The notes under the pieces: generated by a model | The model's database searches: none | Told to the model about the DNA's origin: nothing | Seen by the model: the letters and a program-made list of their open reading frames with translations, nothing else | Translations under genes and position numbers: made by a program | Assembly (NCBI RefSeq): GCF_030577135.1 | Contig: NZ_JAUIRR010000003.1 | Coordinates: 369,822 to 433,821 of the forward strand | Reading direction: 5' to 3' | Length of the DNA: 64,000 nucleotides | DNA from: Sulfurimonas sp. hsl 1-7 | GTDB taxonomy: Bacteria > Campylobacterota > Campylobacteria > Campylobacterales > Sulfurimonadaceae | In this document: piece by piece, positions 18,773-30,000 of the stretch | How positions within the stretch are numbered: the first letter of the stretch is position 1 | How the letters are laid out: each line of letters begins with the position of its first letter

Positions 18773-21700
18773 CTAATCATTTACTTTTATCTCTAAAGCA
18801 TTTTTTACAATGCCGTTGTCACTATCTTCTAATGAATTTATCTCTAGTCCTGTCACTCTTGCAGGGTTTAAGAGTTTCTCTTTTGTCAGATAATTCTCTA
18901 TTACAAGCTGTCTATTTTTTGCAAGTGTTTCAAGTTCTGCCTGAGTCACTTCCTGAATCTCTATATCTAATGCCAACAGCTCTTTTTGATACACTCTCTC
19001 GAGCTCTTCACCCTTATACTCTTTTTCAAGTTTTTCCATCAGCTTTTCATCTCCGTCATCATCACGGAGATCTGCATAAATATCCTCTAAAAGATCAATT
19101 GTTAAAGCATTTTCTCTTTCGTTAATATTTTTTATACCGCTTTCTTTAACTACGATTGCTATTAATTTTTCTCTTTTTAATGCAAAGAGATCCGCTTCTT
19201 TATCGTAAGTTGCAGAGATCCCTAAATTAATTTTAGGACGTTTATCCATCATCTTGACTATATTGTCCAGTTTCTCTCTTTGTGAAGGTGTTATCACTGT
19301 TTTTCCGTTCTCAAACTCTATGAACGACAACTCTTCACCGTCAATCCCCATCATAGAACCAAGCAGTGCAAACGGTGCTGTTACAGCTTTTGTTACAAGG
19401 TTTGTAAATGCTTTCCAGATAACTGTGCCGTATTTAAAATCAGGTGCATCCACATTCCCCTCTACCGGCAGATTTAGATCAATAATACCTTCATTATCTT
19501 CAAGCAATCCGATCACAAAACCAAGCGGCAGATGTGTCACATTTTCATCTTCGATCTCATCACCTAATATGATCTTGTTAATTACAAGATTATTTTTCCC
19601 TTGAAGTTCAGAATTTAGAATCTTATAGCCCAGGTCAAGATAAAGTTTCCCAGAATCGATCTTATACCCTGCAAATGTGGCACTGTAACCGCTCAGTGCA
19701 TTTAACTCTAAATTTTTAAAATTAAAATCTAGATCTGTGTAAAGTTTTGGACTTGAAGTATCTATGCTTCCAATAAGCGTCGTAGAACCATATTTGTCAA
19801 CTTCACCGAGTAAATTTATATAACTTGTTTCACCCGGTTTGGAAGAGAGTACATAGATCACACCGTTTAGATCATGAATATCTGTTTGAAACTTAATCGG
19901 AATAGAAAAATCTGCAAATTTAGCACTTCCGTTTGAAACATTTACTTTTACAATTTTTATATCTAAAGGTTCACTTTTTTTCGTCTCTTTACTCTCGTTT
20001 GTATCCTGTTTTTTACTTAGTTTTGCAAAGTTGAGTGTTTTATTTTCATCTACAAAAGCATCTACATAAAATGAATCTACATCTACCTCATCAACATAAA
20101 GTCGATCAGGTGAGAGTTCATAGGTAAAATCTTTTACATCTAGCTTATTGAGTGAAAACAGCAGGTTATTATCTAATGTATTGTTGATAAACAGAGAACT
20201 AACAGCCAGTTTCCCTTTCACACTAAGATCGGGTCTGCTTTTTGACTTCGCATAGCTTGTTTTTCCGCTTAAAGCCAATTTCCCGTCTTCAATTTTTACA
20301 TATGCAGATTCATTGAGATAAGGGTTTATATCTGCGATCGAAATATTTTTAATATTGAATTTTCCATATTGTTTTAAAGGAGTATGACGTAGTTTTCCAT
20401 CAGCATAAACCCTTCCTCCTCTATTTATGCGCATAGAGGTTTTGTATGTTAACCAGCTGTTTTTATTACTGTCTATATCAAAAACAGAGATATTGATATT
20501 TGAGATAGTTTGTTTTGATTTTTGCTCCAACATCCTGTCATAAAAGTCAACTTTTCCATCATCAACTCTAAACTCTTTTACATTGAGATGAAAATTATTT
20601 TTGCTTTGCTCTTTTTTTACTGTTTTTGGAGCAGGTTTGGGAACAACAATATTTTCAATATTGAGTTTTCCGTTTTTATATCTTCTAAGATAAGGATTTA
20701 ACCCTTCTAAGTTGATTTTTCCAATTACTAAATCCTCTTTGGCTAAATCAAAATTTATCCCTTCAAAACTAAAAGCATCAAACTTTAATAAACTCTCTTT
20801 AGAACTTCTTTTTTTCAATTTAAACTCATTAAGTGCTACTTGAGAGTCATCGAGTTTTAGATTGAACGTTCCGTTTTGATCGTAAGCAAAAAGATTCACA
20901 TCTAGGCTTGTAAGCAGCGAGTCGAGTAAAATATCGTATCGTTTCAGTGAACTGCGTGCAGCTTGATCGATATAAGGGTTGTAATGAGTAACATCAAAAT
21001 CTTTACACACTATATGCGAAGAGATATCAAGCGGCTTTTGAATAATTTTACCGCTAATTCTACATGAACTTTTTTCATTAATCAATGTAGAGAGTTGATA
21101 AGGAAATGGTTTTGAAGAGTTTAAGTGAATATCTTTAACACTCACATTAAGATCCCTAACTTTACTTACAACACTCTTCTCAACTGCATAATCTGTAAAG
21201 GTTGTAGAAATTTTTTCTAGATCGACATTATCGACAACTACATTCCATGGTTGTGAATCGTCGTTTGTTTGGTTTTGCTCGTTTGTCGTATCTATAACAA
21301 AATAGTTTTGAAGATCTATCTCACCGTTTTTAAGTCTATTGACATTAAGATGTAGAGAATCTAGTAAAACTGCTCCAATATGAAGTTGTTGCTTCATTGG
21401 TAAAAGGTCTACATTATTTACTTGAAAACTTTGCAGGTTAATAATATCTTCTGACTTATCTTTTGGTTTTATTCTTAACTTATTAATCGCAATATTCACA
21501 TTTTCGACTTTCGTCTCGTCCAGTTTGTCTAAATTAATGCTAAAGTCGGCATTGAATGAAGCTTTACCGTCAGCTACTTCAAAGTTCAACATATCTTTTA
21601 CATAGGTCCACTCCGTATAGAGCTGGTTCGCTTTAAAATCTATATGCCCGTGTAATGCTAACGGTTTAAATCCGTCAACTTGAGTATTGATCCTTAAAAA

Positions 21701-22303
21701 TGCACCGTCACCTAGATTTGAATAAAAAGCAAAGGCACCCTTACTGGCATTGAAATCGTTTGTATCTATATTTTTTAAGCCCAAGTCCAGCTGATCAAAT
21801 GTGAAATAAAAAGGTTCACTGCGAGTAAAATCTGCATAGTGTATTTGCGCATCATCTATATCCAGTTTTCCAATTATGATCCGTGGAGCAGTTGTGTTTG
21901 TTTCCTCTTTTACCTCTTGTGTTTGTTCAGCTTGTGAACTTTTCATTATATTTAATAGATTAATAGTTTTATCTACATTATTCACAATATAGATATGTGG
22001 TTCGCTGATCTCTAATTTTGCAATATTAAAGGCACCGTAAATTAAAGAGTATACATCAACGTCAACAAACAACGAATCTAAAGTGAGTAAAGGTTTCTCT
22101 TTAAGATCGTACAGCTTTATGCCCGAAATTTTTGCTTTAAATAAAAAAGGATTGATGTAAACAGTCTCTATCGAAGCTTTTGTGTTAGTGTTTTGTTCAA
22201 TCAGTTTTGGAAGTTGGGATTTAATTACAAACGGAAGAATTAAAAAGCCGATAATGGCATAAACAAGGACAATATAAAGAAGATATTTTTGGATTGTTTT
22301 CAT
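18773..22303 (-). CDS. Giant DUF748/AsmA-like envelope protein
   Basis: 1176 residues. One N-terminal membrane helix (LLYIVLVYAIIGFLILPFVI) anchors a long beta-rich body of DUF748 repeats with recurring LNIMKSS, DGKVDFYDR and LDLGLKN segments, and a C-terminal OmpA-like or regulatory tail (ENGKTVITPSQREKLDNIV). The family is related to AsmA/TamB bridge proteins that carry lipids between membranes; a lipid-transport role is inference. I chose ATG at 22303, which has GGAG eight bases upstream; the frame is open to a GTG at 22315. Confidence 0.75.
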   Translation of the reverse strand: MKTIQKYLLYIVLVYAIIGFLILPFVIKSQLPKLIEQNTNTKASIETVYINPFLFKAKISGIKLYDLKEKPLLTLDSLFVDVDVYSLIYGAFNIAKLEISEPHIYIVNNVDKTINLLNIMKSSQAEQTQEVKEETNTTAPRIIIGKLDIDDAQIHYADFTRSEPFYFTFDQLDLGLKNIDTNDFNASKGAFAFYSNLGDGAFLRINTQVDGFKPLALHGHIDFKANQLYTEWTYVKDMLNFEVADGKASFNADFSINLDKLDETKVENVNIAINKLRIKPKDKSEDIINLQSFQVNNVDLLPMKQQLHIGAVLLDSLHLNVNRLKNGEIDLQNYFVIDTTNEQNQTNDDSQPWNVVVDNVDLEKISTTFTDYAVEKSVVSKVRDLNVSVKDIHLNSSKPFPYQLSTLINEKSSCRISGKIIQKPLDISSHIVCKDFDVTHYNPYIDQAARSSLKRYDILLDSLLTSLDVNLFAYDQNGTFNLKLDDSQVALNEFKLKKRSSKESLLKFDAFSFEGINFDLAKEDLVIGKINLEGLNPYLRRYKNGKLNIENIVVPKPAPKTVKKEQSKNNFHLNVKEFRVDDGKVDFYDRMLEQKSKQTISNINISVFDIDSNKNSWLTYKTSMRINRGGRVYADGKLRHTPLKQYGKFNIKNISIADINPYLNESAYVKIEDGKLALSGKTSYAKSKSRPDLSVKGKLAVSSLFINNTLDNNLLFSLNKLDVKDFTYELSPDRLYVDEVDVDSFYVDAFVDENKTLNFAKLSKKQDTNESKETKKSEPLDIKIVKVNVSNGSAKFADFSIPIKFQTDIHDLNGVIYVLSSKPGETSYINLLGEVDKYGSTTLIGSIDTSSPKLYTDLDFNFKNLELNALSGYSATFAGYKIDSGKLYLDLGYKILNSELQGKNNLVINKIILGDEIEDENVTHLPLGFVIGLLEDNEGIIDLNLPVEGNVDAPDFKYGTVIWKAFTNLVTKAVTAPFALLGSMMGIDGEELSFIEFENGKTVITPSQREKLDNIVKMMDKRPKINLGISATYDKEADLFALKREKLIAIVVKESGIKNINERENALTIDLLEDIYADLRDDDGDEKLMEKLEKEYKGEELERVYQKELLALDIEIQEVTQAELETLAKNRQLVIENYLTKEKLLNPARVTGLEINSLEDSDNGIVKNALEIKVND

Positions 22304-22361
22304 TGTACACTCCACACACGGTATATATGTGGAGTATATCTTATTTGATGTTAAAAGTGAA

Positions 22362-23801
22362 TTACTTTAACTGGTTTTTACTAGGATAGATAAAAGTTGA
22401 ATTTCTTAAAACTGAAATCTTCTCACTAGGTTTACCATCTTTATCTAAAGCATAAGCATGGATCTTAATAGGGATGATTGTATCTTCAATATCACTTTTT
22501 GCAAGATTGCCTACAGCTCTTAAAATAACAATTTTTTTCTTAATTTTTTCAGGAGTTACATTAAACGGTTTTAGTGGTCTTACCACTTCAATATCACCAT
22601 CGTAACCTTCTGGCATCAACACCTCAAAGTAATACTTCATTTTCTCTCTTTGAGTATTTTGTACCAAGAATGTGTATGAGTTTTCTACAGTCACTTGATC
22701 GTTTTTCTTAGCGATGCTGTACGCCTGAGTCTCTTTATTAATATTTAAAAGCATGTGCTCTTTTGTTGTACTCATTAAACCTAAGATAATAGTGATAACG
22801 ATTAAGATCGCACCATATGCTAAAACTTTAGGACGGAAGAACTGAGTTTTCCCTTTTCTGTCAACAATCTCGTAATCACTTGACCAAGTAACAAGTGACG
22901 GCTTGCCTAGTTTACCCATAACAGTAGTACAAGCATCTACACACTCTAAACAGTTGATACACTCTAACTGTAACCCTTTACGAATATCGATATGTGTAGG
23001 ACAAACAGTTACACACTTCTCACAAGTCGTACATTCAGCTGTCTCATCAACGGCAAGTAGATCTTTTTGCTTAGTAAAGCCTTTTTGACCTTCCTCATCA
23101 TAAATAGTTCCACCACGATACTCATCATAAAGTGCCATAACCGTATGTTCATCATATAGTACTGATTGTACACGAGAATAAGGACAAACATATACACAGA
23201 AGTTCTCTTTCATAAATACGATATCATAAATCAAGAACAGTGCTACACCGATAACAAAACCAATCATCACTCCATGTTCAGCAGGATTGTTCAGGTAGTT
23301 AAAAAAGTCTTCCGGCGGAACAAAGTACCACATGAAATCCGCACCTGCAATAAGTGCTAAAACAGACCAGATTAATATAGCTATAACCTTCTTCACTTTA
23401 TTCTCAGGTTTAGACATGTCAGGCTCTTGCTGCTTATTAGCAATACGTTTTCTTAATCCTAAAAGTTTTGTCTCGATTAAGTCACGATATACAACTCTAA
23501 AGATAGTCTGCGGACATAACCACCCACAAAATACACGACCACCGACAACCGTCATACCAAAGATACTGATAAACAGTAACATCAGTAAAAATGGCATTAA
23601 ATACAACTCTTGCATATCAAATTGAATAAAAGCAAGGTGTAACTTCATCTTATCAAAGCTTAATAAGAATAAATGGTTTCCATTTACCGATATCCAAGGG
23701 ATCACTAAAGATACTACAGTCGCTAATACAAAGATATAATAACGCTTATATCTCCACGGTGAAGGTATCTTAAAGTCCTTCTTTTCTGTTTCTTGACTCA
23801 T
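22362..23801 (-). CDS. ccoG: Cytochrome c oxidase accessory protein CcoG (FixG-like)
   Basis: Membrane iron-sulfur protein needed to assemble the cbb3 oxidase; thought to help load copper. It has five membrane spans, CGWLCP and CVYVCPYSR motifs, and two 4Fe-4S sites (CTTCEKCVTVCPTH and CINCLECVDAC), with a C-terminal immunoglobulin-like domain. 479 residues is the family length. It lies 36 bp after the recombinase-like gene and probably shares its promoter. The ccoNOPQ genes are not in this window. Confidence 0.93.
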   Translation of the reverse strand: MSQETEKKDFKIPSPWRYKRYYIFVLATVVSLVIPWISVNGNHLFLLSFDKMKLHLAFIQFDMQELYLMPFLLMLLFISIFGMTVVGGRVFCGWLCPQTIFRVVYRDLIETKLLGLRKRIANKQQEPDMSKPENKVKKVIAILIWSVLALIAGADFMWYFVPPEDFFNYLNNPAEHGVMIGFVIGVALFLIYDIVFMKENFCVYVCPYSRVQSVLYDEHTVMALYDEYRGGTIYDEEGQKGFTKQKDLLAVDETAECTTCEKCVTVCPTHIDIRKGLQLECINCLECVDACTTVMGKLGKPSLVTWSSDYEIVDRKGKTQFFRPKVLAYGAILIVITIILGLMSTTKEHMLLNINKETQAYSIAKKNDQVTVENSYTFLVQNTQREKMKYYFEVLMPEGYDGDIEVVRPLKPFNVTPEKIKKKIVILRAVGNLAKSDIEDTIIPIKIHAYALDKDGKPSEKISVLRNSTFIYPSKNQLK

Positions 23802-23837
23802 ACAACTCTCCTAAATTTTAATCTCATATAATCTCAG

Positions 23838-24473
23838 CTATTCTGGACACACTATAGTATTGATGATATGCTCTTCAGCATTATCCGGGGCTTTTGGCAA
23901 TAATGAACCAAAAGCTACTTGTTTAAGTTCACGCGATTCAACGTAATCTTTTAAAGAGCTTCTGCTCACCCCCAGTAATCGTGCTATTTCGCTCACACTT
24001 TTACCATCTTGTATATATTTTACAATCTCATTTATGTATACATCAAACTTCGAACTAGACTTGCTTCCCTTTGGTCGCCCAATTGAACGCTTCGATTCCT
24101 CTTTAAGCTTTTGTCGTAGGTGGTCCATGAGACCAAGTACCAACATCGCACTACTTTCTTGAGACATTATAACATTTTGCTTAATAAAGTGAACATGAAA
24201 CTGGTTACGCAATAAACATGAAAACATCTGAATCAGATCTTCCATATTTGTTGTTAAAACCCAAATATCACTTACAAGTAAAGTAGAACCAGATTGAGAC
24301 TGGAAATAGTGTGTCACTTCTTGACGTTCATCTAGACGCTTATTTTGTGAGGTGTAATCTATAAACTCATCGTCAATAACTAAATTGTTAGTCAAAGCAT
24401 ACGAATTTATAAGCTGCAGCTGCTCATGAACAGCATCAAAGTTTTTCTCTGGTCTAATATAAGCAAGTATCAT
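23838..24473 (-). CDS. Serine-recombinase-like protein without catalytic residues, probable DNA-binding regulator
   Basis: The N-terminal 120 residues follow the resolvase fold (ILAYIRP...SYALTNNLVIDDEF...LLVSDIWVLTTNMEDLIQMF). The nucleophilic serine of the YARVS motif is replaced by proline (AYIRP, Pro8), and the LDRLGR motif with its two active-site arginines reads IWVLTT (70-75). Strand exchange should be impossible. RPKGSK (133-138) and a helix-turn-helix at 158-178 (KSVSEIARLLGVSRSSLKDYV) keep DNA binding. It precedes ccoG and has a strong promoter. I read it as a regulator derived from a recombinase. Confidence 0.8.
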   Translation of the reverse strand: MILAYIRPEKNFDAVHEQLQLINSYALTNNLVIDDEFIDYTSQNKRLDERQEVTHYFQSQSGSTLLVSDIWVLTTNMEDLIQMFSCLLRNQFHVHFIKQNVIMSQESSAMLVLGLMDHLRQKLKEESKRSIGRPKGSKSSSKFDVYINEIVKYIQDGKSVSEIARLLGVSRSSLKDYVESRELKQVAFGSLLPKAPDNAEEHIINTIVCPE

Positions 24474-24511
24474 TAGCGAATTAACTCCACATAAATTTGA
24501 TTTTCATCGTC

Positions 24512-24541
24512 ATTATATCAGCTTCTGATGTTAAAAGTCAA
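24512..24541 (-). promoter_or_regulatory. Promoter of the recombinase-like gene and ccoG
   Basis: On the minus strand TTGACT (24541-24536), 18-bp spacer, then TATAAT (24517-24512) preceded by TGA, giving both a -35 and an extended -10. It lies about 40 bp ahead of the ATG. Confidence 0.6.
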
Positions 24542-24609
24542 TATTTAAATATATTTTTTCGTCATTTTATTTTTTGAGAGAAAGAAAAAGGGGAAGAAAA
24601 CAAAGTTGT

Positions 24610-24630
24610 AAGAGGGAAAGCCCCCTCTTA
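24610..24630 (-). terminator. Terminator hairpin after the outer-membrane protein gene
   Basis: On the minus strand AAGAGGG, loop GGCTTT, CCCTCTT, directly after the TAA of the upstream gene, followed by a T-rich tract containing TTTGTTTTC. Confidence 0.6.
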
Positions 24631-25812
24631 TTACCAACCGATACCAAGACCTACTACGTATCTACGATCTTCTAACTGACCGATAGTTGCACCAAGTTGT
24701 TCTTGGTATGTTGCTGCTTGTATTTTTAAGATTGCCAGCTGCATATCTACACCTGCTGTATAAGCACCTTGATAAAGCCCTCCGTTTAATGTCATCATAA
24801 ACCAAGAGTTATCGATAAGCCCGATAGTTGCACCTGCTCTTAAATGTTGCATCAATTCAAAGTTTGATTCAATACTTTTATATGTTGGAACACCGGCTAC
24901 AGTATCAATAACACGTGCTTGTTGTGCATTGAAAATATCAACATAATCAACTGAAAGTTTAAACATATCCGTAAATGGAACCTCCGGTGCTATTGCAAGA
25001 CCGACATTACAAGTCATAGGTTGTGCACCGTAAGCATCAAAGTCTAAATTACCGATATTCATAACACTAAAACCGATAGAAGTGTTAAGTGCATCAATAC
25101 TGTCACTAATTTTTGGAGCATACAATAAACCTATATCTACACCAAATCCAGAATTTTTCTCTTCATAAGTATCTCGTATATATGTTTCTAGATCATCGTT
25201 ATGTTGTGAGATCTCACCTGCATCTAATCCTGCTTCATAAGAGTATTGTGTTATATATTTTGCACCAACACCTATAGTAAGATTCCCAGGTAGAACATCA
25301 TCAAACTTTTGTGCCACACCTAAAACAACACCGCCGTATGCTCTTGAGTGTGTCTCTAAAACACCATTTGCTCCACTGTTTGCGTGTGGAATTAGGTTAA
25401 GATCAGCTGCACCTAAAAGTCCTATACTAAATGCAAGGTCATCTTCTGTATGGTATGAAACAGAACTGTAGTTAGATACATTAGCATGGAATGCATCTCC
25501 AGAGTATTTCTTTGCTACATCGAGTACCTCTTGATCTGTATTGGCATTATCAAGATCATCTATAAAATCTTTTATACCGCTTGAAGCAGAAGCCGTTAAA
25601 CCTAAAAGCTCTACCTCAACACCATGACTTTTTTTGATGTTGATTAAACCTGCCGGATTGTAAAAAACTGCCGTAGAGTATCCACCTACTGCAGTATTTG
25701 CAGAACCTGCACCTACTATTCTCGGGTCTTTATATAAAAACTCTTGTGTTGAGATATCTGCGTAAACACCTGTTGCAGCTGTGATTAAAGCTAGTGATAT
25801 TATTTTTTTCAT
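24631..25812 (-). CDS. Outer-membrane beta-barrel protein (TraF_2/FadL-like)
   Basis: A signal peptide (MKKIISLALITAATGVYA) precedes a long beta-barrel. The N-terminal pattern RIVGAGSANTAVGGYSTAVFYNPAGLINI is the hallmark of the FadL/OmpP1 and TraF_2 families (gene copies are often labelled conjugal transfer TraF, although no conjugation genes are near). A hydrophobic-compound transporter or structural barrel is the best guess. It is 17 bp downstream of a lipoprotein gene on the same strand, which suggests a pair. Confidence 0.75.
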   Translation of the reverse strand: MKKIISLALITAATGVYADISTQEFLYKDPRIVGAGSANTAVGGYSTAVFYNPAGLINIKKSHGVEVELLGLTASASSGIKDFIDDLDNANTDQEVLDVAKKYSGDAFHANVSNYSSVSYHTEDDLAFSIGLLGAADLNLIPHANSGANGVLETHSRAYGGVVLGVAQKFDDVLPGNLTIGVGAKYITQYSYEAGLDAGEISQHNDDLETYIRDTYEEKNSGFGVDIGLLYAPKISDSIDALNTSIGFSVMNIGNLDFDAYGAQPMTCNVGLAIAPEVPFTDMFKLSVDYVDIFNAQQARVIDTVAGVPTYKSIESNFELMQHLRAGATIGLIDNSWFMMTLNGGLYQGAYTAGVDMQLAILKIQAATYQEQLGATIGQLEDRRYVVGLGIGW

Positions 25813-25829
25813 TCTCTATTCTCCAAAAT

Positions 25830-26888
25830 TTACTGATTTAGGTAGTTTAAAATATCTTGAATCGTTACATTTGCATCTGCATTAACATTCATATCTGTTT
25901 TAAATTCATCAATACTTTGTTGGATATCTGGATCATCTATTACACCTGAAATTGCATCCGTACCGCCATTTAATGCATCTACTAACAATTGTGTCATATC
26001 TTTTGTGTCACCGTTGCCGAAATCAACCGGACATGCATAACATTCTAAAGTTGTATCGTTTATAGAACCGTCTAAATTTTCTATTCCCTCACAAAGAGTC
26101 GTACTACCATTTAGATCACAATAACCGCTAGTTACAATTGTAGAACCATTTGTATCACTAGGAGAGGTACTGCTTGCTAAGCGATAGAATGTTCCTCCAC
26201 CAACAACACTTACTTCTAAATGTTTATAGTCTGTGCCATTTATTGTTACATTAAAATCATTAATAACTGAACCATTTGGAAGTGTACTGTTTGTAGCCCA
26301 GGCAATAGCATCTAAACTTGCTTTCATATCATCCGGTGTCGTACCTGTAGAACCTTCAATAGATGCTACAAGGGTATCTACATCACTTGTTAAATATGTC
26401 ATACTTGTTGCAGTAGTGATTGCTTGATTGAAACCAACATATAAACATGCATTATCCTCACGTTGCGTACGGTTTGCATCATTGGTACAATCTGCTATAG
26501 TTGCATTCGGATCGATTGATAGAAGGAAATAAGTTGCCGATTTATCTAATAACGGTAAAGCATTTGCACTTTTATTTTCATTAACACTTTGCATAAAAGC
26601 TGAAAATGTATTTCCGCCTACACTATCACTTGCCGTTACAACCATACTCACGGCATCACTAACACCAAATCCTGATTGTCCCATATATGCAGAAGCTAAA
26701 TAGAAATATTTGTCACTGTCACTAAAAGTAGTTGAACACTCCCCTTCTAACTTACTGATAGCTGTAGTAAAATCACCCTCGTCAATAGACTGTTGTACAT
26801 CTATACGACAACTTGTTTCATCATTTCCACAACCGGAAAATAATAAAGAAGCTGTTAGCATTGACACTGAAATAACTTTTTTATACAT
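25830..26888 (-). CDS. Lipoprotein of unknown function
   Basis: Lipobox LLFSGC (Cys20) predicts a lipoprotein. Residues 25-80 look like a TPR-type pair (CRIDVQQSIDEGDFTTAISKLEGEC...DKYFYLASAYMGQSGF). The rest is acidic, Asn/Thr-rich and contains several NGSTT-type repeats and scattered cysteines (CDLNGSTTLCEG, CYACPVDFG), typical of a secreted adhesin-like or binding protein. Cotranscription with the barrel gene after it suggests a surface complex. Confidence 0.7.
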   Translation of the reverse strand: MYKKVISVSMLTASLLFSGCGNDETSCRIDVQQSIDEGDFTTAISKLEGECSTTFSDSDKYFYLASAYMGQSGFGVSDAVSMVVTASDSVGGNTFSAFMQSVNENKSANALPLLDKSATYFLLSIDPNATIADCTNDANRTQREDNACLYVGFNQAITTATSMTYLTSDVDTLVASIEGSTGTTPDDMKASLDAIAWATNSTLPNGSVINDFNVTINGTDYKHLEVSVVGGGTFYRLASSTSPSDTNGSTIVTSGYCDLNGSTTLCEGIENLDGSINDTTLECYACPVDFGNGDTKDMTQLLVDALNGGTDAISGVIDDPDIQQSIDEFKTDMNVNADANVTIQDILNYLNQ

Positions 26889-27045
26889 AAAATCTCCTAT
26901 AAAAATATGGTGGATTATATCATGATTTAAAACATTTTGATTACAAGCGATTGCTTAAAAATGATTCCCAATAAATTGGCAAAGAGATCTTTATGCTCCT
27001 TTTGGATAAAATAAGAAAAAATATTTCATAGAAGATACAGCAGAT

Positions 27046-30000
27046 ATGACAACAAAACAATACATCTTAGAAACAATCAAAAAACGCCCTCTTATTATTG
27101 ATGGTGCGATGGGTACTCAACTCCAACAACGTGACGAGCAAATCCCCAAAGAAGCATGGGAAGGCAACGAAGGGTGTAACGAACTTTTAAATGTTACTGC
27201 ACCTGAGGTGATGAATGATATTTTCAACGCTTACCTGACAGCCGGAGCTGATCTCATCACTACAAATACATTTGGCTCATTTGCATGGGTATTAGATGAG
27301 TACGGTATCTCCGATCGTGCCTATGAGCTTACAAAGGCAGGAGCTGCTCTTGTAAAAGCAAAGTGTGAAGAGTTCTCTACACCTGAACAACCGAGATTTT
27401 GTTTAGGTTCAATCGGTCCGGGAACAAAACTTCCATCACTCGGGCATATCACTTACGATGAGATGTATACAGGATATACTGAATTTTGTTTAGGGCTTAT
27501 CGACGGTGGAGCAGATATCTTTTTACTTGAAACTGCGCAAGATCCGCTTCAGATCAAAGCAGCGCTTCATGCATGTCAAGAAGCTTGTCGACAAAGAGAT
27601 GTAGAGATCCCTATCATGGTTTCAGTGACAATCGAACTTAGCGGAACTATGCTTATAGGTACCGATGCAACTACGATCGCAGCTATTTTAGAGCCGTTTG
27701 ACATTATCTCACTAGGATTTAACTGTGGAACGGGACCGGATCAGGTTGAAAAACATATCAAAACATTAAGTGAGCTTTGGAACAGACCTATTAGTGTCCA
27801 TGCCAATGCAGGATTGCCTCAAAACCGCGGTGGCTACACTTACTATCCGATGGGACCTGACGAATTTGCAGACAAACAGGAAAACTTTTTAAAATACGAC
27901 GGCGTAAGCTTTTTAGGAGGTTGTTGTGGAACAACTCCGCAACACATCCGTGCACTGGTTAACCGTGTAAGTGAGATACAGCCAAAACCTGCAACAGGAA
28001 AACAACCGACATCTTTAGCATCTCTGTTTAATACAGTTGCGATCAAACAAGACCCAGCTCCGCTTCTAATAGGTGAGAGAAGTAATGCAACCGGTTCAAA
28101 AGCTTTTCGTGAACTTCTTTTAGACGAGGATTATGAAGGAACCCTAAGTGTCGGTCAGCAACAAGTTCGTGCCGGAGCACACCTTCTTGATGTGTCTGTT
28201 GGTTTTGCGGGACGTGATGAGTCTAAAGATATGGATAAGGTGATGGGACTTTATGCACAAAAGATCTCTCTGCCGCTTATGCCTGACTCTACACAGGTCC
28301 CTGCTCTTGAAATTGCACTTAAAAATATCGGCGGAAAAGCTATTATCAACTCTGTGAATCTTGAAGACGGAATTGAAAAATTTGATGCTGTTTGTAGCTT
28401 GGCCAAAAAATTCGGTGCAGCTTTAGTATGTCTTGTGATCGACGAAGTTGGTATGGCAAAGACGGTTGAGAGAAAACTTGAAGTAGCTGAGCGTATCTAT
28501 GAGTTAGCTACACAAAAGCATGGAATCAATCCCGAAGATCTGGTATTTGACCTTTTAACATTCACACTCGGTAGTGGGGATGAGGAATACGTTGATGCTG
28601 GAATCAATACGATCGAAGCAATTAGAGAGTTTCAAAAACGCCATCCGGAAGTTGGAACGACACTCGGGCTTTCAAACATCTCTTTCGGTTTAGACAAAGA
28701 TGCGAGACCATACCTTAACTCGATGTTTTTACACCACTGTATTGAAGCGGGACTAACATCGGTTATTATTAACGTAAAACATATTATTCCTATCAACAAG
28801 ATCTCAAAAGAGGATCAAGAGATATGTGACAACCTCATCTTTAACCGAGGAGAGGAACCGCTATTTAAATTCATTGAGCACTTTAGTACTAAAGAAGCGG
28901 TAGATTCTGAAGCAGAAGATGCCGAGTATCTTGCTATGAGCGATGAAGAGAAGATCAAAAAACTTCTTATGGACGGTGATAAAGAGCGTATGATTCCTCT
29001 TGTGGAAGAGGCTCGCCATAAAATTGCACCTGAAAAGATCGTAAATGAGATCCTCATTGATGCTATGAAAGTGGTTGGTGAACTATTCGGTTCAGGTCAA
29101 ATGCAGCTTCCGTTTGTACTTCAATCAGCTGAAACGATGAAAAAAACGGTTGATCACTTAAACCCATACCTGCCGAAAGTTGAAAAGAGTGTAGATACAA
29201 CTTTAGCACTCGGAACGGTAAAAGGGGATGTTCACGATGTTGGTAAAAACCTCGTTGACATCATCCTTTCTAACAACGGTTATAAAGTACAAAACCTTGG
29301 AATAAAAGTGGAACTAGACACTTTCTTAGAGACTATGGAAAAAGGTCATATCTCAGCTCTTGGAATGAGTGGTCTACTTGTTAAATCAACTCAAGTGATG
29401 AAAGAGAACTTGGAAGAGTTACAACGCCGCGGTATTAAAATTCCAATTTTACTCGGTGGAGCCGCTCTTACTCGTAGTTTTATCGATGACTTCTGCCGTC
29501 CTATTTATGATGGACCAATCTTTTACTGTAAAGATGCTTTTGACGGTGTAACGGCAATGAGCCGTATTGAAGCAGGAAACTTTGATACCAACTTACATCC
29601 AGATGCGCCGGAAGTGGAACATAAAGAGAAAAAAGAGGTAGTAATTCCCCCATTTCATGAGCTTACAATGCCTGATCGCAATGTCACTGTACCGACACCT
29701 CCATTTTGGGGAAGACGTGAAATAAAACTTACACAGCAACAGATCGAGATGGCGTTTGAATGGATCAATCACAAAATCCTTTTCAAACAAAGATGGGGTT
29801 ACAACTCTAAAGGTCTTAGTAAAGAGGCGTATGAAAAACAGCTTGATGAAGTGGTTTGGCCAGCATATGAGAAACTAAAACAAAGATTCTTGGATGAGAA
29901 ACTGTTCGAACCGACTATCCTTTACGGTTATTGGCCATGTAGAAGTGATGACAATTCACTGCTAATCTTTGATGAGAGTGAAGGATATAACAGTGAAGAT

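Noticed and set aside
24631..25812. Conjugal transfer protein TraF
   Set aside because: The name comes from a Pfam label. There are no other tra genes nearby and the protein is a barrel of the FadL type.
26889..27045. Cobalamin or SAM riboswitch ahead of metH
   Set aside because: No B12-box or SAM-box pattern is visible in the 157-bp gap.
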